A stretch of 64,000 nucleotides of DNA from Capnocytophaga periodontitidis (GTDB lineage: Bacteria > Bacteroidota > Bacteroidia > Flavobacteriales > Flavobacteriaceae): the NCBI RefSeq assembly GCF_016126015.1, contig NZ_JAEFDB010000001.1:434001-498000 (forward strand). Direction: 5' to 3'. The position numbers and the translations under genes were made by a program. This document shows, piece by piece, positions 56,855 through 64,000 of this stretch. The notes under the pieces were generated by a model. That model did no database searches. It saw only the letters and a program-made list of their open reading frames with translations, and had not been told where the DNA came from. Every line of letters starts with the position of its first letter. The first letter of the stretch is position 1.

Positions 56855-57646
56855 ATGAAATCTATATCAAAAATTTGGCAAAGAACACCCATAAGTTATT
56901 ATGGAGGAAAACAAACTATGCTTTCTCATATTCTACCACTAATACCCCAACACAAAATCTATACAGAGCCTTTCTTTGGCGGAGGAGCTGTATTTTGGGC
57001 TAAAGAACCAACAAAAACAGAAATTATAAATGATTTCAATGCTAATGTTTTCAACTTCTATAAAGTATTGAAAACTGATTTTGAAGAATTAAAAATGTTA
57101 ATAGAAAAAACTATTATCAGCCGTGATGCTTATAAATCAGCATTAGTAATTTATAACACACCCCATTTATTTTCAGAAAAACAAAGAGCGTGGGCATTTT
57201 GGTTTGCCACAAATTTTGGTTTTTCTAATCAAGTAATGAATTGCAGAATTACTTCTAATTCAAAAAATGTTAAACTTTTGAATAATAAAATAGAAAGTTT
57301 TACTGATGTATATTCCCAACGATTAAAAAATGTACAATTAGAGAACAATGATGCTTGTGAAGTAATTCAAAAACGAGATTCATTAGATACATTTCACTAT
57401 TGTGATCCTCCTTATGTTGGGGCTAACCAAGGTCATTATGGTGGTTATACACAAGAACATTTTAATGAATTGCTAAAAACTTTGTCTCAGATTAGAGGAA
57501 AATTTATTTTGAGTTCTTATCAGAATGAGGAGCTGACAAAGTATGTTAATCAATTTGGTTGGAAACAACAAAAAATACTACTACACTTAGGAAGTAGTCA
57601 CACAAAAAACAAAAAAAGGCAAGAAATATTAACTTTAAATTTTTAA
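56855..57646 (+). CDS. DNA adenine methylase, D12 class (Dam-like)
   Basis: 263 residues. ISYYGGKQTMLSHIL (about 13-27) is the SAM-binding motif of D12 methylases, YTEPFFGGGAVFWAK the second motif, and FHYCDPPYVGAN (about 181) the catalytic DPPY. It methylates the N6 of adenine in a short site. It may protect phage DNA from restriction. It is followed by a second methylase 2 bases on; no restriction nuclease is present. Confidence 0.92.
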   Translation: MKSISKIWQRTPISYYGGKQTMLSHILPLIPQHKIYTEPFFGGGAVFWAKEPTKTEIINDFNANVFNFYKVLKTDFEELKMLIEKTIISRDAYKSALVIYNTPHLFSEKQRAWAFWFATNFGFSNQVMNCRITSNSKNVKLLNNKIESFTDVYSQRLKNVQLENNDACEVIQKRDSLDTFHYCDPPYVGANQGHYGGYTQEHFNELLKTLSQIRGKFILSSYQNEELTKYVNQFGWKQQKILLHLGSSHTKNKKRQEILTLNF

Positions 57647-57648
57647 AT

Positions 57649-58986
57649 ATGCAAGAAATATTAGCACCTTTAGAATGGTATACCGTTCAAAGAAAAGTTT
57701 CGGAACTTGTCCCTTACGAATACAACCCCCGAAAAATATCCGATTTAGACAAAGAACGTCTCAAAAAATCATTAGAAAAGTTCAATTTGGTAGAAATTCC
57801 TGTGATTGATATTGACAACACTCTCATTGGAGGACACCAAAGAGTAATAATTCTCTTTGAGTTAGGAAGGGGAGAAGAAATCATAGATGTTCGTATTCCT
57901 AATAGAAAACTTACAGAGGATGAATTTAAGGAATACAATCTTAGGTCAAACATTCTAAATGGTGAATTTGACTATGAGAAAATATCTGAGTTTTTCTCTG
58001 ATATCAACCTTACAGAAATAGGTTTTGATATTAATTCGTTTGATGATTTTATTCAATCAGAAAACGCTGTAAAAATAGAAATAGAAGAAGAAGTAGATAT
58101 TACTCCTCCTAAGAACATTCAATCTAAGGAAGGTGATATTTTTGAATTAATTTCAACACAGAAAGGAATTACACATAAAGTTATCTGCGGTGATTCGACC
58201 AAAGAAAAAACTTACAAAAAACTACTTGGAAATGAAATTTTTCAATTAATAGTTACGGACCCTCCTTATAATGTAAATTACGAAGGTGGGACTAAGGATA
58301 AACTGAAAATAAAAAATGACAAAATGAGTGATAGTGCTTTTTTTGAGTTTCTTTATGATTTTTATCAAAATACTTTTAACCACTCAATGATTGGTTGCCC
58401 TACTTACATCTTTTACTCAGATTCTGAGGCTGTAAACTTTAGAACCGCAATGCAAAAAGCTGGATATAAGATTTCAAGTGTATTGATTTGGGTAAAAAAT
58501 CAATTTGTTTTAGGAAGATTAGACTACCACATGAAGCACGAACCTATATTGGTAGGAGAAATTGAAGATGTCGAGAATGTAAAAAAACATCAACCCATTC
58601 TCTATGGTTGGCAATCAGAAGGTAAACACCCTTGGTATACAGATAGAAAACAGTCCTCTGTTCTTGAGTTTGATAAACCTAAAAAAAATGCAGATCATCC
58701 TACTATGAAACCTATAGAACTTATAGGTTATCTTATAAAAAATAGTTCACAACAAAAAGACATTGTAGGAGATCCATTCCTTGGTTCAGGCTCTACTCTT
58801 ATTGCTTGTGAAATGAATTGGAGAACGTGTAGAGGGGTAGAGTTTGATCCTCAATATATGGATGTAATTATACGCCGTTGGATAGCCTATATGAAAACAA
58901 ATCATTTAGGTTTTAAAGTTATTTGTAACGGAGAAGAACTTCCACAGGAAAAAATAAACCTCTTTTTAGTAAAAGAAAGTGAATAA
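57649..58986 (+). CDS. ParB-domain/DNA methyltransferase fusion
   Basis: 445 residues. Residues 1-130 are a ParB/sulfiredoxin-like domain (VSELVPYEYNPRKISD, then LIGGHQRVIILFELGRGE). Residues 165-440 are an N6-adenine or N4-cytosine methyltransferase of beta order: VTDPPYNVNYEGG near 202, and DPFLGSGSTLIACEMN near 376. This ParB-methylase fusion is well known in phages and mobile elements. It acts on phage DNA, together with the Dam-like gene just before it. Confidence 0.9.
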   Translation: MQEILAPLEWYTVQRKVSELVPYEYNPRKISDLDKERLKKSLEKFNLVEIPVIDIDNTLIGGHQRVIILFELGRGEEIIDVRIPNRKLTEDEFKEYNLRSNILNGEFDYEKISEFFSDINLTEIGFDINSFDDFIQSENAVKIEIEEEVDITPPKNIQSKEGDIFELISTQKGITHKVICGDSTKEKTYKKLLGNEIFQLIVTDPPYNVNYEGGTKDKLKIKNDKMSDSAFFEFLYDFYQNTFNHSMIGCPTYIFYSDSEAVNFRTAMQKAGYKISSVLIWVKNQFVLGRLDYHMKHEPILVGEIEDVENVKKHQPILYGWQSEGKHPWYTDRKQSSVLEFDKPKKNADHPTMKPIELIGYLIKNSSQQKDIVGDPFLGSGSTLIACEMNWRTCRGVEFDPQYMDVIIRRWIAYMKTNHLGFKVICNGEELPQEKINLFLVKESE

Positions 58987-59105
58987 GTTTTTTCAAAAGT
59001 TAAAGTTTTCTAATGTGCTGAAAATAAATTGATTATAATTTGCAAGGTTCATAAATATGTTGTTACTTTGCATCGTAGTTAAATGATAATCAATACATTA
59101 AAGTT

Positions 59106-60020
59106 ATGACAGTAGAACAAATTTTAAATCAGAATTCAACCAAAAAAGAAAGAGCATTTGCATTTTATTCATTAGGTTACACTCGCCAACAAGTAGCAGA
59201 TTTACTATGCAATGGAAATTATGGTTATGCCCATAATATGTGGAAAAAATGGAATGAAATTCAATCTACTATGCCATTGGACAATGTTTTTGAATTTTTA
59301 TTCAACAGACGTTTTGGAGTAGAAATAGAATTCTTTGGTGCAACACAAAGTACTTTAGAAAGAAACTTGAGAGCAGAAGGAATAAGATACGAGTTTGAAC
59401 GTTACAATCACGAAACTCGTAATCATTGGAAGTTCACTACTGATTCAAGCATTCGTGGAGATCATCCATTTGAAATGGTGAGTCCTATACTACAAGGATA
59501 TGAAGGGCTTCAAAGTTTAAAAAAAGCTACTACAGCTCTCCGTTTAAGTAAAACAAATGTAAATACAAGTTGTGGAGTTCACATTCATTTAGAAGTTAAT
59601 GATTATTCCTTAGAGAATATGAAAACATTAGTTAAAAACTTTTATATATTGGAAAAGCAATTTGATAAGATGATGCCTGAGAGCCGTAGAAATAACCAAT
59701 ATTGTAAAGGTTTATCCATCTTAGGAAGTAAAGACACTTTCTTTTCAAACCTTAATAATTGCAGAAGTGTTCGTGAGATAGTAAGTTTATTCAATACTCG
59801 TTATTTAAAGTTGAATTTACAAAGTTATCTCAAATATGGTACGGTTGAATTTAGGCAACATTCAGGCTCTACAAAATTCAGTAAAATCAAAAATTGGATA
59901 TTGATTTGTGCGCGTTTGGTAGAGTTCTCAAAACAAAATATTGTATTATCAAATTTAGAAACAATTTTAAATGAAGAACTTACAGAATATTTTGAGGAGC
60001 GGGTATTGGATTTTGCTTAG
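59106..60020 (+). CDS. Amidoligase family protein
   Basis: 304 residues. The first 60 are a helix-turn-helix-like front (GYTRQQVADLLCNGNYGYA). From about 69 on, the amidoligase pattern is seen: RRFGVEIEFFG, a later HPFEMVSPILQG, CGVHIHLEV and TVEFRQHSGS. Amidoligases of this type are related to glutamine synthetase and form amide bonds with ATP. In phages they are predicted to modify proteins or wall peptides. The presence of a DNA-binding-like front is unusual. It is followed by a small gene with its own promoter. Confidence 0.82.
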   Translation: MTVEQILNQNSTKKERAFAFYSLGYTRQQVADLLCNGNYGYAHNMWKKWNEIQSTMPLDNVFEFLFNRRFGVEIEFFGATQSTLERNLRAEGIRYEFERYNHETRNHWKFTTDSSIRGDHPFEMVSPILQGYEGLQSLKKATTALRLSKTNVNTSCGVHIHLEVNDYSLENMKTLVKNFYILEKQFDKMMPESRRNNQYCKGLSILGSKDTFFSNLNNCRSVREIVSLFNTRYLKLNLQSYLKYGTVEFRQHSGSTKFSKIKNWILICARLVEFSKQNIVLSNLETILNEELTEYFEERVLDFA

Positions 60021-60035
60021 TAATTACTATCTTTG
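60006..60035 (+). promoter_or_regulatory. Promoter of the small gene after the amidoligase
   Basis: TTG at 60006-60008, 19 bases, TATCTTTG at 60028-60035; the ATG at 60043 is only about 8 bases later, so the leader is extremely short. The promoter lies across the end of the amidoligase gene. Confidence 0.65.
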
Positions 60036-60042
60036 CCCCCGT

Positions 60043-60294
60043 ATGAAAAAGGTAATGATAATAGATACAGGAGAAACTTTCACGGCAGATGATTGCCGTG
60101 AAATAGTTTCTTCTTTGAAAAAGATGAATGCTTTTACCTATAATTTGGATAATAATACTTACATGCTTCAATATGCCAAACGATCTGTATTATGGGATAA
60201 CTTAGATATTAGAGCTACAGATGAAGATGCATTTGTAGAAGATCTAATGAAGAACAATATTATTGAGGTTTTTCCTTTGGAAAAACTAAATTGA
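60043..60294 (+). CDS. Small protein downstream of the amidoligase
   Basis: 83 residues from ATG 60043; the frame is open further up but that part overlaps the amidoligase end. It is a small alpha/beta protein (MKKVMIIDTGETFTADDCRE, then IVSSLKKMNAFTYNLDNN) with an acidic C-terminal part. It could be a partner or substrate of the amidoligase; only position suggests this. Followed by a terminator. Confidence 0.6.
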   Translation: MKKVMIIDTGETFTADDCREIVSSLKKMNAFTYNLDNNTYMLQYAKRSVLWDNLDIRATDEDAFVEDLMKNNIIEVFPLEKLN

Positions 60295-60310
60295 TTATTT
60301 TTAACTATTT

Positions 60311-60348
60311 AAAAAAGTCTTTCTTTGAATAAGGGAAAGACTTTTTTT
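60311..60348 (+). terminator. Terminator
   Basis: AAAAAAGTCTTTC pairs with GAAAGACTTTTTTT around an 11-base loop. Confidence 0.88.
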
Positions 60349-60357
60349 ATTATAATC

Positions 60358-60388
60358 TTGCAAGAGTAAAATATTGTTTATACTTTTG
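60358..60388 (+). promoter_or_regulatory. Promoter of the 60.4 kb genes
   Basis: TTG at 60358-60360, 20 bases, TACTTTTG at 60381-60388; ATG 25 bases later. Confidence 0.75.
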
Positions 60389-60412
60389 TATCTCTAAATA
60401 AAACTAACACGA

Positions 60413-60661
60413 ATGGAAACAAAAGAACTAAACTCTTATTTTGGTAATACCCTTAAATCACAATTGCCAAAAGACTTTGTACAACTTATCGACAAAGTAG
60501 AACAACTAACCCACGAAGAAAGAGAAATCTTGCAAACCGCTATGATTCGTTCCAGCGAGAAACATTTAGGAAAAATTTCTAAGTATATTTCTTTCTTCTT
60601 TTGGTTTACAATCATCGGGGTTGTATGTGCAATTATTCTATTTTTACAAAACAATAAATAG
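60413..60661 (+). CDS. Small tail-anchored membrane protein
   Basis: 82 residues: a helical cytoplasmic part (FVQLIDKVEQLTHEEREILQ) and one C-terminal span (YISFFFWFTIIGVVCAIILF) with a short end. With its own promoter and terminator it is a cargo-type unit. It may act in superinfection exclusion, which is a guess. Confidence 0.58.
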   Translation: METKELNSYFGNTLKSQLPKDFVQLIDKVEQLTHEEREILQTAMIRSSEKHLGKISKYISFFFWFTIIGVVCAIILFLQNNK

Positions 60662-60667
60662 GTTAGT

Positions 60668-61222
60668 ATGAAAAAGATTTTAATTATTATCTCCTTCCTT
60701 AATGTTTTCTTTGTTTCAGCTCAGAATGAAGACCTTACTAAACCTTACACATTTACTGAAGTAGTTAATGTAACACCTAATCTTACAGCTAAAATGCTGT
60801 ACACTAATGCTAAAATTTGGTTTACAACAGTCTATAAAGACCCTCGTGAAGTAGTCTTGTTAGATGACAACGAGAATTTTATTCTTATGGGTAGAGGCAC
60901 TATAAAATATGATAGCCAAATTTTTGTTGGTTTTAAAGCAAGAGAAGGATGGATAACCTATGATGTTAAAATAATGTGTAAAGATGGTAAATACAAATAT
61001 GAATTTACAAATTTTTATCATAAAGGAGCTTCTCATTCATTAGGACTTGTTACTAATGAACTTTATTTACCTACTTTTACAGGTGCTTTTGGAGGTTCAG
61101 AAAAGTATAAAGTAAAAGTAACAACAGAACTAAGAGCTATGATATATTTAAATATTACATCTCTAATTGATAATTTAAAAATAGCAATGGATAAACCTCT
61201 CCCCACACAAGAGAATTGGTAA
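60668..61222 (+). CDS. Secreted protein of unknown function
   Basis: 184 residues with an N-terminal signal (MKKILIIISFLNVFFVSAQN, cleavage likely after SAQ). The mature part contains beta strands in a YDSQIFVGFKAREGWITYDV pattern, reminiscent of the DUF4468-type domain of Bacteroidetes (FTEVVNVTPNLTAKMLYTNA). Periplasmic location is likely. It follows the membrane protein by 6 bases and ends at a terminator. Confidence 0.65.
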   Translation: MKKILIIISFLNVFFVSAQNEDLTKPYTFTEVVNVTPNLTAKMLYTNAKIWFTTVYKDPREVVLLDDNENFILMGRGTIKYDSQIFVGFKAREGWITYDVKIMCKDGKYKYEFTNFYHKGASHSLGLVTNELYLPTFTGAFGGSEKYKVKVTTELRAMIYLNITSLIDNLKIAMDKPLPTQENW

Positions 61223-61242
61223 ACTTAAAAAAATGAAAGAAA

Positions 61243-61274
61243 TAACCTGCAAAAATTTTGTAGGTTATTTTTTT
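61243..61274 (+). terminator. Terminator overlapping the next promoter
   Basis: AACCTGC pairs with GTAGGTT around AAAAATTTT, followed by eight T. The TTTG of the next promoter lies in the loop. Confidence 0.7.
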
Positions 61275-61287
61275 GTTCTTATTTTTG
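61257..61287 (+). promoter_or_regulatory. Promoter of the 61.3 kb RNA
   Basis: TTTG at 61257-61260, 19 bases, TATTTTTG at 61280-61287. Confidence 0.7.
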
Positions 61288-61291
61288 CAAC

Positions 61292-61433
61292 GCGTAATCA
61301 AGAGCAACACTTGTACAATGTTGCAAGAAAATAATTATTGTAAAATATTCCGTGAAGGTGTGTATAGTAGTAATGCTATACAACAAAAGCATCCGTGCTC
61401 TTGATTACGCAACACCCACTCACGGATTTTTTT
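61292..61433 (+). ncRNA. Small RNA or leader with loop-to-tail pairing, about 140 nt
   Basis: GCGTAATCAAGAGCA (61292-61306) pairs perfectly with TGCTCTTGATTACGC (61396-61410). Inside the loop, CCGTGA (61350-61355, extended by GGTGT) pairs with TCACGG (61420-61425, extended by ACACC), which is followed directly by ATTTTTTT. A small hairpin TGTATAG/CTATACA is also in the loop. The order a, b, a', b', U-run equals that of the RNA at 56697. It may end there as a separate RNA or act as an attenuator for the next genes. Confidence 0.65.
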
Positions 61434-61447
61434 ATTTCTTCAACACA

Positions 61448-61705
61448 ATGAACGATTACAAAGAAATCCTCAAAACATTACTTTTGCAGTATTATATGCC
61501 TCATCCTATAGGGGCGGTTGAAAAGCAATACAAAACTACCTCGCAGGTGCTTGCTATGGCACAGGGCATCATACCCTCCGAACCCATAGACCAGCACGAT
61601 GTTTACGATGTACTTCAAGAATTAGGGTTCACTATCGAACTGGTAGAAACCCCCGATAATACGCTTGTCTATTGTTGGTGTTTATACCGAAAAGCCTTGC
61701 AGTAG
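61448..61705 (+). CDS. Hypothetical protein
   Basis: 85 residues from ATG 61448; the open frame extends up to 61352 across the RNA region but this part is not protein-like. KEILKTLLLQYYMPHPIGAV and TTSQVLAMAQGIIPSEPID suggest a small helical protein. Its stop lies in the following terminator hairpin. Unknown function. Confidence 0.55.
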   Translation: MNDYKEILKTLLLQYYMPHPIGAVEKQYKTTSQVLAMAQGIIPSEPIDQHDVYDVLQELGFTIELVETPDNTLVYCWCLYRKALQ

Positions 61706-61718
61706 CAAGGCTTTTTTT
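61692..61718 (+). terminator. Terminator over the stop codon
   Basis: AAGCCTTGC-AGTA-GCAAGGCTT followed by TTTTT; the gene's stop TAG lies in the loop. Confidence 0.85.
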
Positions 61719-61745
61719 GTCCTTTCACTTTTTTACCACCCGCAC

Positions 61746-61753
61746 TACCTTTG
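61746..61753 (+). promoter_or_regulatory. Promoter of the fibre gene
   Basis: TACCTTTG at 61746-61753 (TAnnTTTG) with T-rich upstream; followed by the dispersed CTCTTACCTCTTATCTC repeat at 61790-61815 as leader. Confidence 0.55.
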
Positions 61754-61816
61754 CAAAGTAAACCAAAGGAAGCAGTAAAACACCTATTACTTCTTACCTC
61801 TTATCTCTTACCTAAA

Positions 61817-62851
61817 ATGGAACCCAAATACAAAGTCAATCCCCTAACGGGCGAGTTACAAGAATACGTTTTTGAATACAACGGCATATTAGCCTTGCGC
61901 AATTTCACGGCAAAGGTGGAAGATGAACGCCTTATCCTCCACGCAGCCGATGATGTGAACTTCTCTATCCTCGAAGCCTTAGTAAGCGAGGTAGAAATCA
62001 ACGGAGTGGTATACGACAATCCCACCGCTGCCCAAGAAGCCCTTACCCGCCTTACCTTCAATCAAAACCGCCCAGTGCTCCTCGACAAAACGTTAAAGGA
62101 TCTTATCCTTGGTGCCGTGCAAAAAGTACCAGGCAAGAAACTCTCTACAGAGGACTTTACCACAGAGCTCCGCATCAAGTTGGAAGGCTTGCAGCAGGTC
62201 GATACATCAAGCTTGTTACCCAAAGGCGATTATATGGGTACGGCGCAAGATTTAAAAAAGATGATAGATGATCTCAATGCTATTTTGCAAAGTGACGACA
62301 CCGAACTCGACCAACTGCAAGAAATTGTTACCTACATCAAGCAAAACAAGCATATCCTTAGCACTCTCGGTATTACCAATATTGCAGGCTTAGAAGATGC
62401 TTTAGCTTCCAAAGCCGACAAAAATCACAATCACGACGAGCGTTATGCCCCCTTACATCACACCCACAGTGAGTACGCCCTACGTACGCATAGACACAAC
62501 TGGGATGATATTGATGGGAAGCCTACAAACATTGTTACTGCTGAGAAGGTAAAAGAAATTATCGGAAGAGTAGGAATACCTATAGGTGATCATCAGATAT
62601 ACACAGTATCTAAAGAGCAACTTAACAACATTATTTTTGCAAAGTCTGATGCAACTATAGATTGCAGCCAAATACCACACTTAGGTTCGGTTTCCGCTAT
62701 AAAAGTGTACGACGGGGGGCAAGTGAATTTTACTTGTAATGGAAAGAATATCATCTATAAAGGAGATACTGCTTTTAATGGACAAGGAGGCTCTACTGCT
62801 GTAGTGAGTGTGTATGATAACAATTGTTTTGTAAGAATTAGCAATGTTTAA
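61817..62851 (+). CDS. Tail-fibre or receptor-binding-like protein
   Basis: 344 residues from ATG 61817; the frame upstream is the repeat leader. After an N-terminal part there is a helical trimer-type region, then the His-rich KNHNHDERYAPLHHTHSEYA and HRHNWDDIDGKP, typical of phage fibre and baseplate proteins (H-x-H metal rings). The C-terminal 100 residues are beta-rich and may hold the receptor-binding head. It likely defines host range. Confidence 0.72.
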   Translation: MEPKYKVNPLTGELQEYVFEYNGILALRNFTAKVEDERLILHAADDVNFSILEALVSEVEINGVVYDNPTAAQEALTRLTFNQNRPVLLDKTLKDLILGAVQKVPGKKLSTEDFTTELRIKLEGLQQVDTSSLLPKGDYMGTAQDLKKMIDDLNAILQSDDTELDQLQEIVTYIKQNKHILSTLGITNIAGLEDALASKADKNHNHDERYAPLHHTHSEYALRTHRHNWDDIDGKPTNIVTAEKVKEIIGRVGIPIGDHQIYTVSKEQLNNIIFAKSDATIDCSQIPHLGSVSAIKVYDGGQVNFTCNGKNIIYKGDTAFNGQGGSTAVVSVYDNNCFVRISNV

Positions 62852-62854
62852 TCT

Positions 62855-63379
62855 ATGAACGCAATACTATATTTTGACTGGGGAAATAATAGTAATAAAA
62901 ACAATAGTCCGACAGATAATTTATTTTGTATAGATTTGATAACTCCTATTAAAGAAAAAGGAATTTCTCGTTTTGAATTTACACCTAATACATTTAATTT
63001 TTTACTGAGAAAATATCACGGAGATCTACAACCTAATGATATAAAGCTAAAGGTAGTAGGTTCTTTAACCGATTTGAATAGAAAAGATTTTTACTTCACA
63101 AATTTATCTAATTTATTTGAAGAGGAAGCTATTGACAAAGACTATGAATTTTCAGTCTTAACATTTTCAATTCTTGTTCAGAAAGAAAATGGAAACTATC
63201 CTAACATATCACATACTACAGTTATTTTGGGAGATAAAACATATCTACAAGGTATAGATTATTATTTTAACACGTTCAATCAAGGTAATGGTATAACACA
63301 AGTTGATATAACGTTTACTGGCTTCGTAAAATCTATCGAAGTCTCTAAAAAGTGTATAATATATTTAGAAATTAATTAA
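62855..63379 (+). CDS. Hypothetical virion-type protein
   Basis: 174 residues, beta-rich and AT-rich in DNA (SRFEFTPNTFNFLLRKYHGD, then YEFSVLTFSILVQKENGNYP and TQVDITFTGFVKSIEVS). It starts 3 bases after the fibre gene; it may be a fibre partner. Unknown family. Confidence 0.55.
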   Translation: MNAILYFDWGNNSNKNNSPTDNLFCIDLITPIKEKGISRFEFTPNTFNFLLRKYHGDLQPNDIKLKVVGSLTDLNRKDFYFTNLSNLFEEEAIDKDYEFSVLTFSILVQKENGNYPNISHTTVILGDKTYLQGIDYYFNTFNQGNGITQVDITFTGFVKSIEVSKKCIIYLEIN

Positions 63380-63416
63380 AAAATACGCATATTTTATAAT
63401 ATTAATATAAATTAAA

Positions 63417-63914
63417 ATGGAAAAAATCTTTGTAATTCTTTGGATACTACTCGGTATCTACATTCTTGTACTCCTTATGATATTCGCCGACCTTTGGAGT
63501 GGTGTGCGCAAGGCTAAACGTTTGGGTATTGCGCGTAACTCCTACGGCTATAGGCGTACTATTAGCAAGATGGCGCAGTATTACAACTTACTTATAGCTT
63601 GTACTATTGTGGATAGTATTTATGGAATGCTTTCTTGGTTCTTAGAAACCTATTATCAAACCTCATTGTGGTTATTTCCTTTTATCACTTTCTTTATGGC
63701 AATAGTGCTATGTCTAATCGAAATCAAATCGATACGCGAAAAAGCCGAAGACAAAGTGCGTTTAGACCGAGCGGGACAAGTTGTTCAGCAAGTGTTTATC
63801 AATCGTGAGAACTTAGAGGAAGTCGCTAAAACCATCTCTAATTATATGAATGAAAAAGCTGAACAAGCTGAACAGTCCGAAACCCCTCAAACCTCTAATA
63901 ACGAACAACAATGA
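63417..63914 (+). CDS. Phage holin-type membrane protein
   Basis: 165 residues with an N-terminal span (FVILWILLGIYILVLLMIFA), a basic ADLWSGVRKAKRLGI, then two further spans at about 58-100 (LLIACTIVDSIYGMLSWFL and SLWLFPFITFFMAIVLCLIE). A charged C-terminal tail follows. The DLWSGVRKA feature is shared by Bacteroidetes holin-family proteins. The stop overlaps the start of the lysin (ATGA). Confidence 0.78.
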   Translation: MEKIFVILWILLGIYILVLLMIFADLWSGVRKAKRLGIARNSYGYRRTISKMAQYYNLLIACTIVDSIYGMLSWFLETYYQTSLWLFPFITFFMAIVLCLIEIKSIREKAEDKVRLDRAGQVVQQVFINRENLEEVAKTISNYMNEKAEQAEQSETPQTSNNEQQ

Positions 63915-64000
63915 CAAAAAAAGAATTTATAAAACAGTACAAACCTTTTGCTTTGGAAAGCGAAAAGAAAACAGGTATCTCTCACCTCTTTATTTTGGCG
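63911..64000 (+). CDS. Glucosaminidase-type lysin, 3' end cut by window
   Basis: Only 30 residues are visible: MTKKEFIKQYKPFALESEKK and TGISHLFILA. This is the start of the GlcNAcase/FlgJ-type lysozyme domain (xxYxPxAxxxExxTGIxxxFxLAQ). It is coupled with the holin-type gene by an ATGA overlap and would degrade the wall during lysis. Confidence 0.75.
   Translation, partial: MTKKEFIKQYKPFALESEKKTGISHLFILA

Larger units (their letters stand above)
38153..64000. mobile_element. Element B: prophage, left end to beyond the window
   Basis: It starts where the tRNA-Met homology stops. It carries a repressor and early promoter, serine recombinases, a primase-helicase, an origin-like iteron cluster, small accessory genes, S49 protease, scaffold-like protein, HK97-type capsid, tail-type proteins, DNA methylases, fibre, holin-like and lysin genes. 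Terminase, portal and tape measure are not seen in this window and may lie to the right. The right edge and the intact tRNA should be outside. Confidence 0.8.

Noticed and set aside
61352-61447. Upstream extension of the 85-residue gene
   Set aside because: It runs through the structured RNA region and the composition is not protein-like.

Overview
The DNA reads as a Bacteroidetes (Flavobacteriia) chromosome, most like Capnocytophaga. It is AT-rich and has the characteristic flavobacterial promoter (TTG, about 19 bases, TAnnTTTG) at many places. It also has Bacteroidetes-type integrase and repressors and a typical small-gene complement. The genus is an inference from overall character.

Three blocks are visible. 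(1) 1-9858 is ordinary chromosome: SUKH/SMI1-type protein (cut by the window edge), Fic protein, GyrI-like protein, an EVE-like plus PD-(D/E)XK nuclease protein, ABC-F ATPase, DUF1877-like protein, lipoprotein, methyltransferase, Lrp/AsnC regulator, M14 carboxypeptidase and an XRE regulator. (2) 9859-38124 is an integrated 28.2 kb element (element A) bounded by a perfect 55-bp direct repeat that contains the last 13-14 bases and the terminator of a tRNA-Met gene. (3) From 38153 to the window end is a second element (element B), whose left edge leaves a 3' half tRNA-Met broken at the anticodon loop. It is a prophage with an HK97-type capsid gene, an S49 prohead protease, a primase-helicase and a candidate iteron origin. 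The two elements appear to be integrated in tandem at one tRNA gene; the intact tRNA should lie beyond position 64000.

Element A is the most unusual part. It has a repressor, a CHC2/Toprim/SF3-type primase-helicase, a MazG-like protein, a VapBC-like pair, a self-contained structured RNA gene, and one long late operon (18.4-36.2 kb). That operon carries a full lysis set: holin-like protein, unimolecular-spanin-like lipoprotein, muramidase-like protein and M15 peptidase. It contains no recognisable terminase, portal, HK97 capsid or tail gene. Instead it encodes about ten small single-membrane-span proteins, most of them anchored at the C-terminus. It also has several small beta-rich proteins, a transglutaminase-like protein, two annexin-like proteins, a tiny basic protein, and an 1806-residue polyvalent protein (ArdC-type protease, MutS-I-like, ParB-like and RecA-like domains). 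I read it as a tailless, membrane-containing prophage. Both cell-wall hydrolase genes end on an A AAA AAG slippery heptamer, and the -1 frame then encodes a membrane anchor in each case.

Element B runs: repressor/early promoter, two tandem serine recombinases, HNH endonuclease, primase-helicase, iteron cluster (13 GTAGGA boxes, partly at 10-bp spacing), small accessory genes (ASCH, YopX, MazG-like, DUF4406), and head genes (protease, scaffold-like, capsid). A cargo block follows with two DNA adenine methylases, an amidoligase and two small RNAs that share an unusual pseudoknot-like layout. Fibre, holin-like and glucosaminidase genes come last. Small palindromic repeats are inserted in genes and leaders of both elements.
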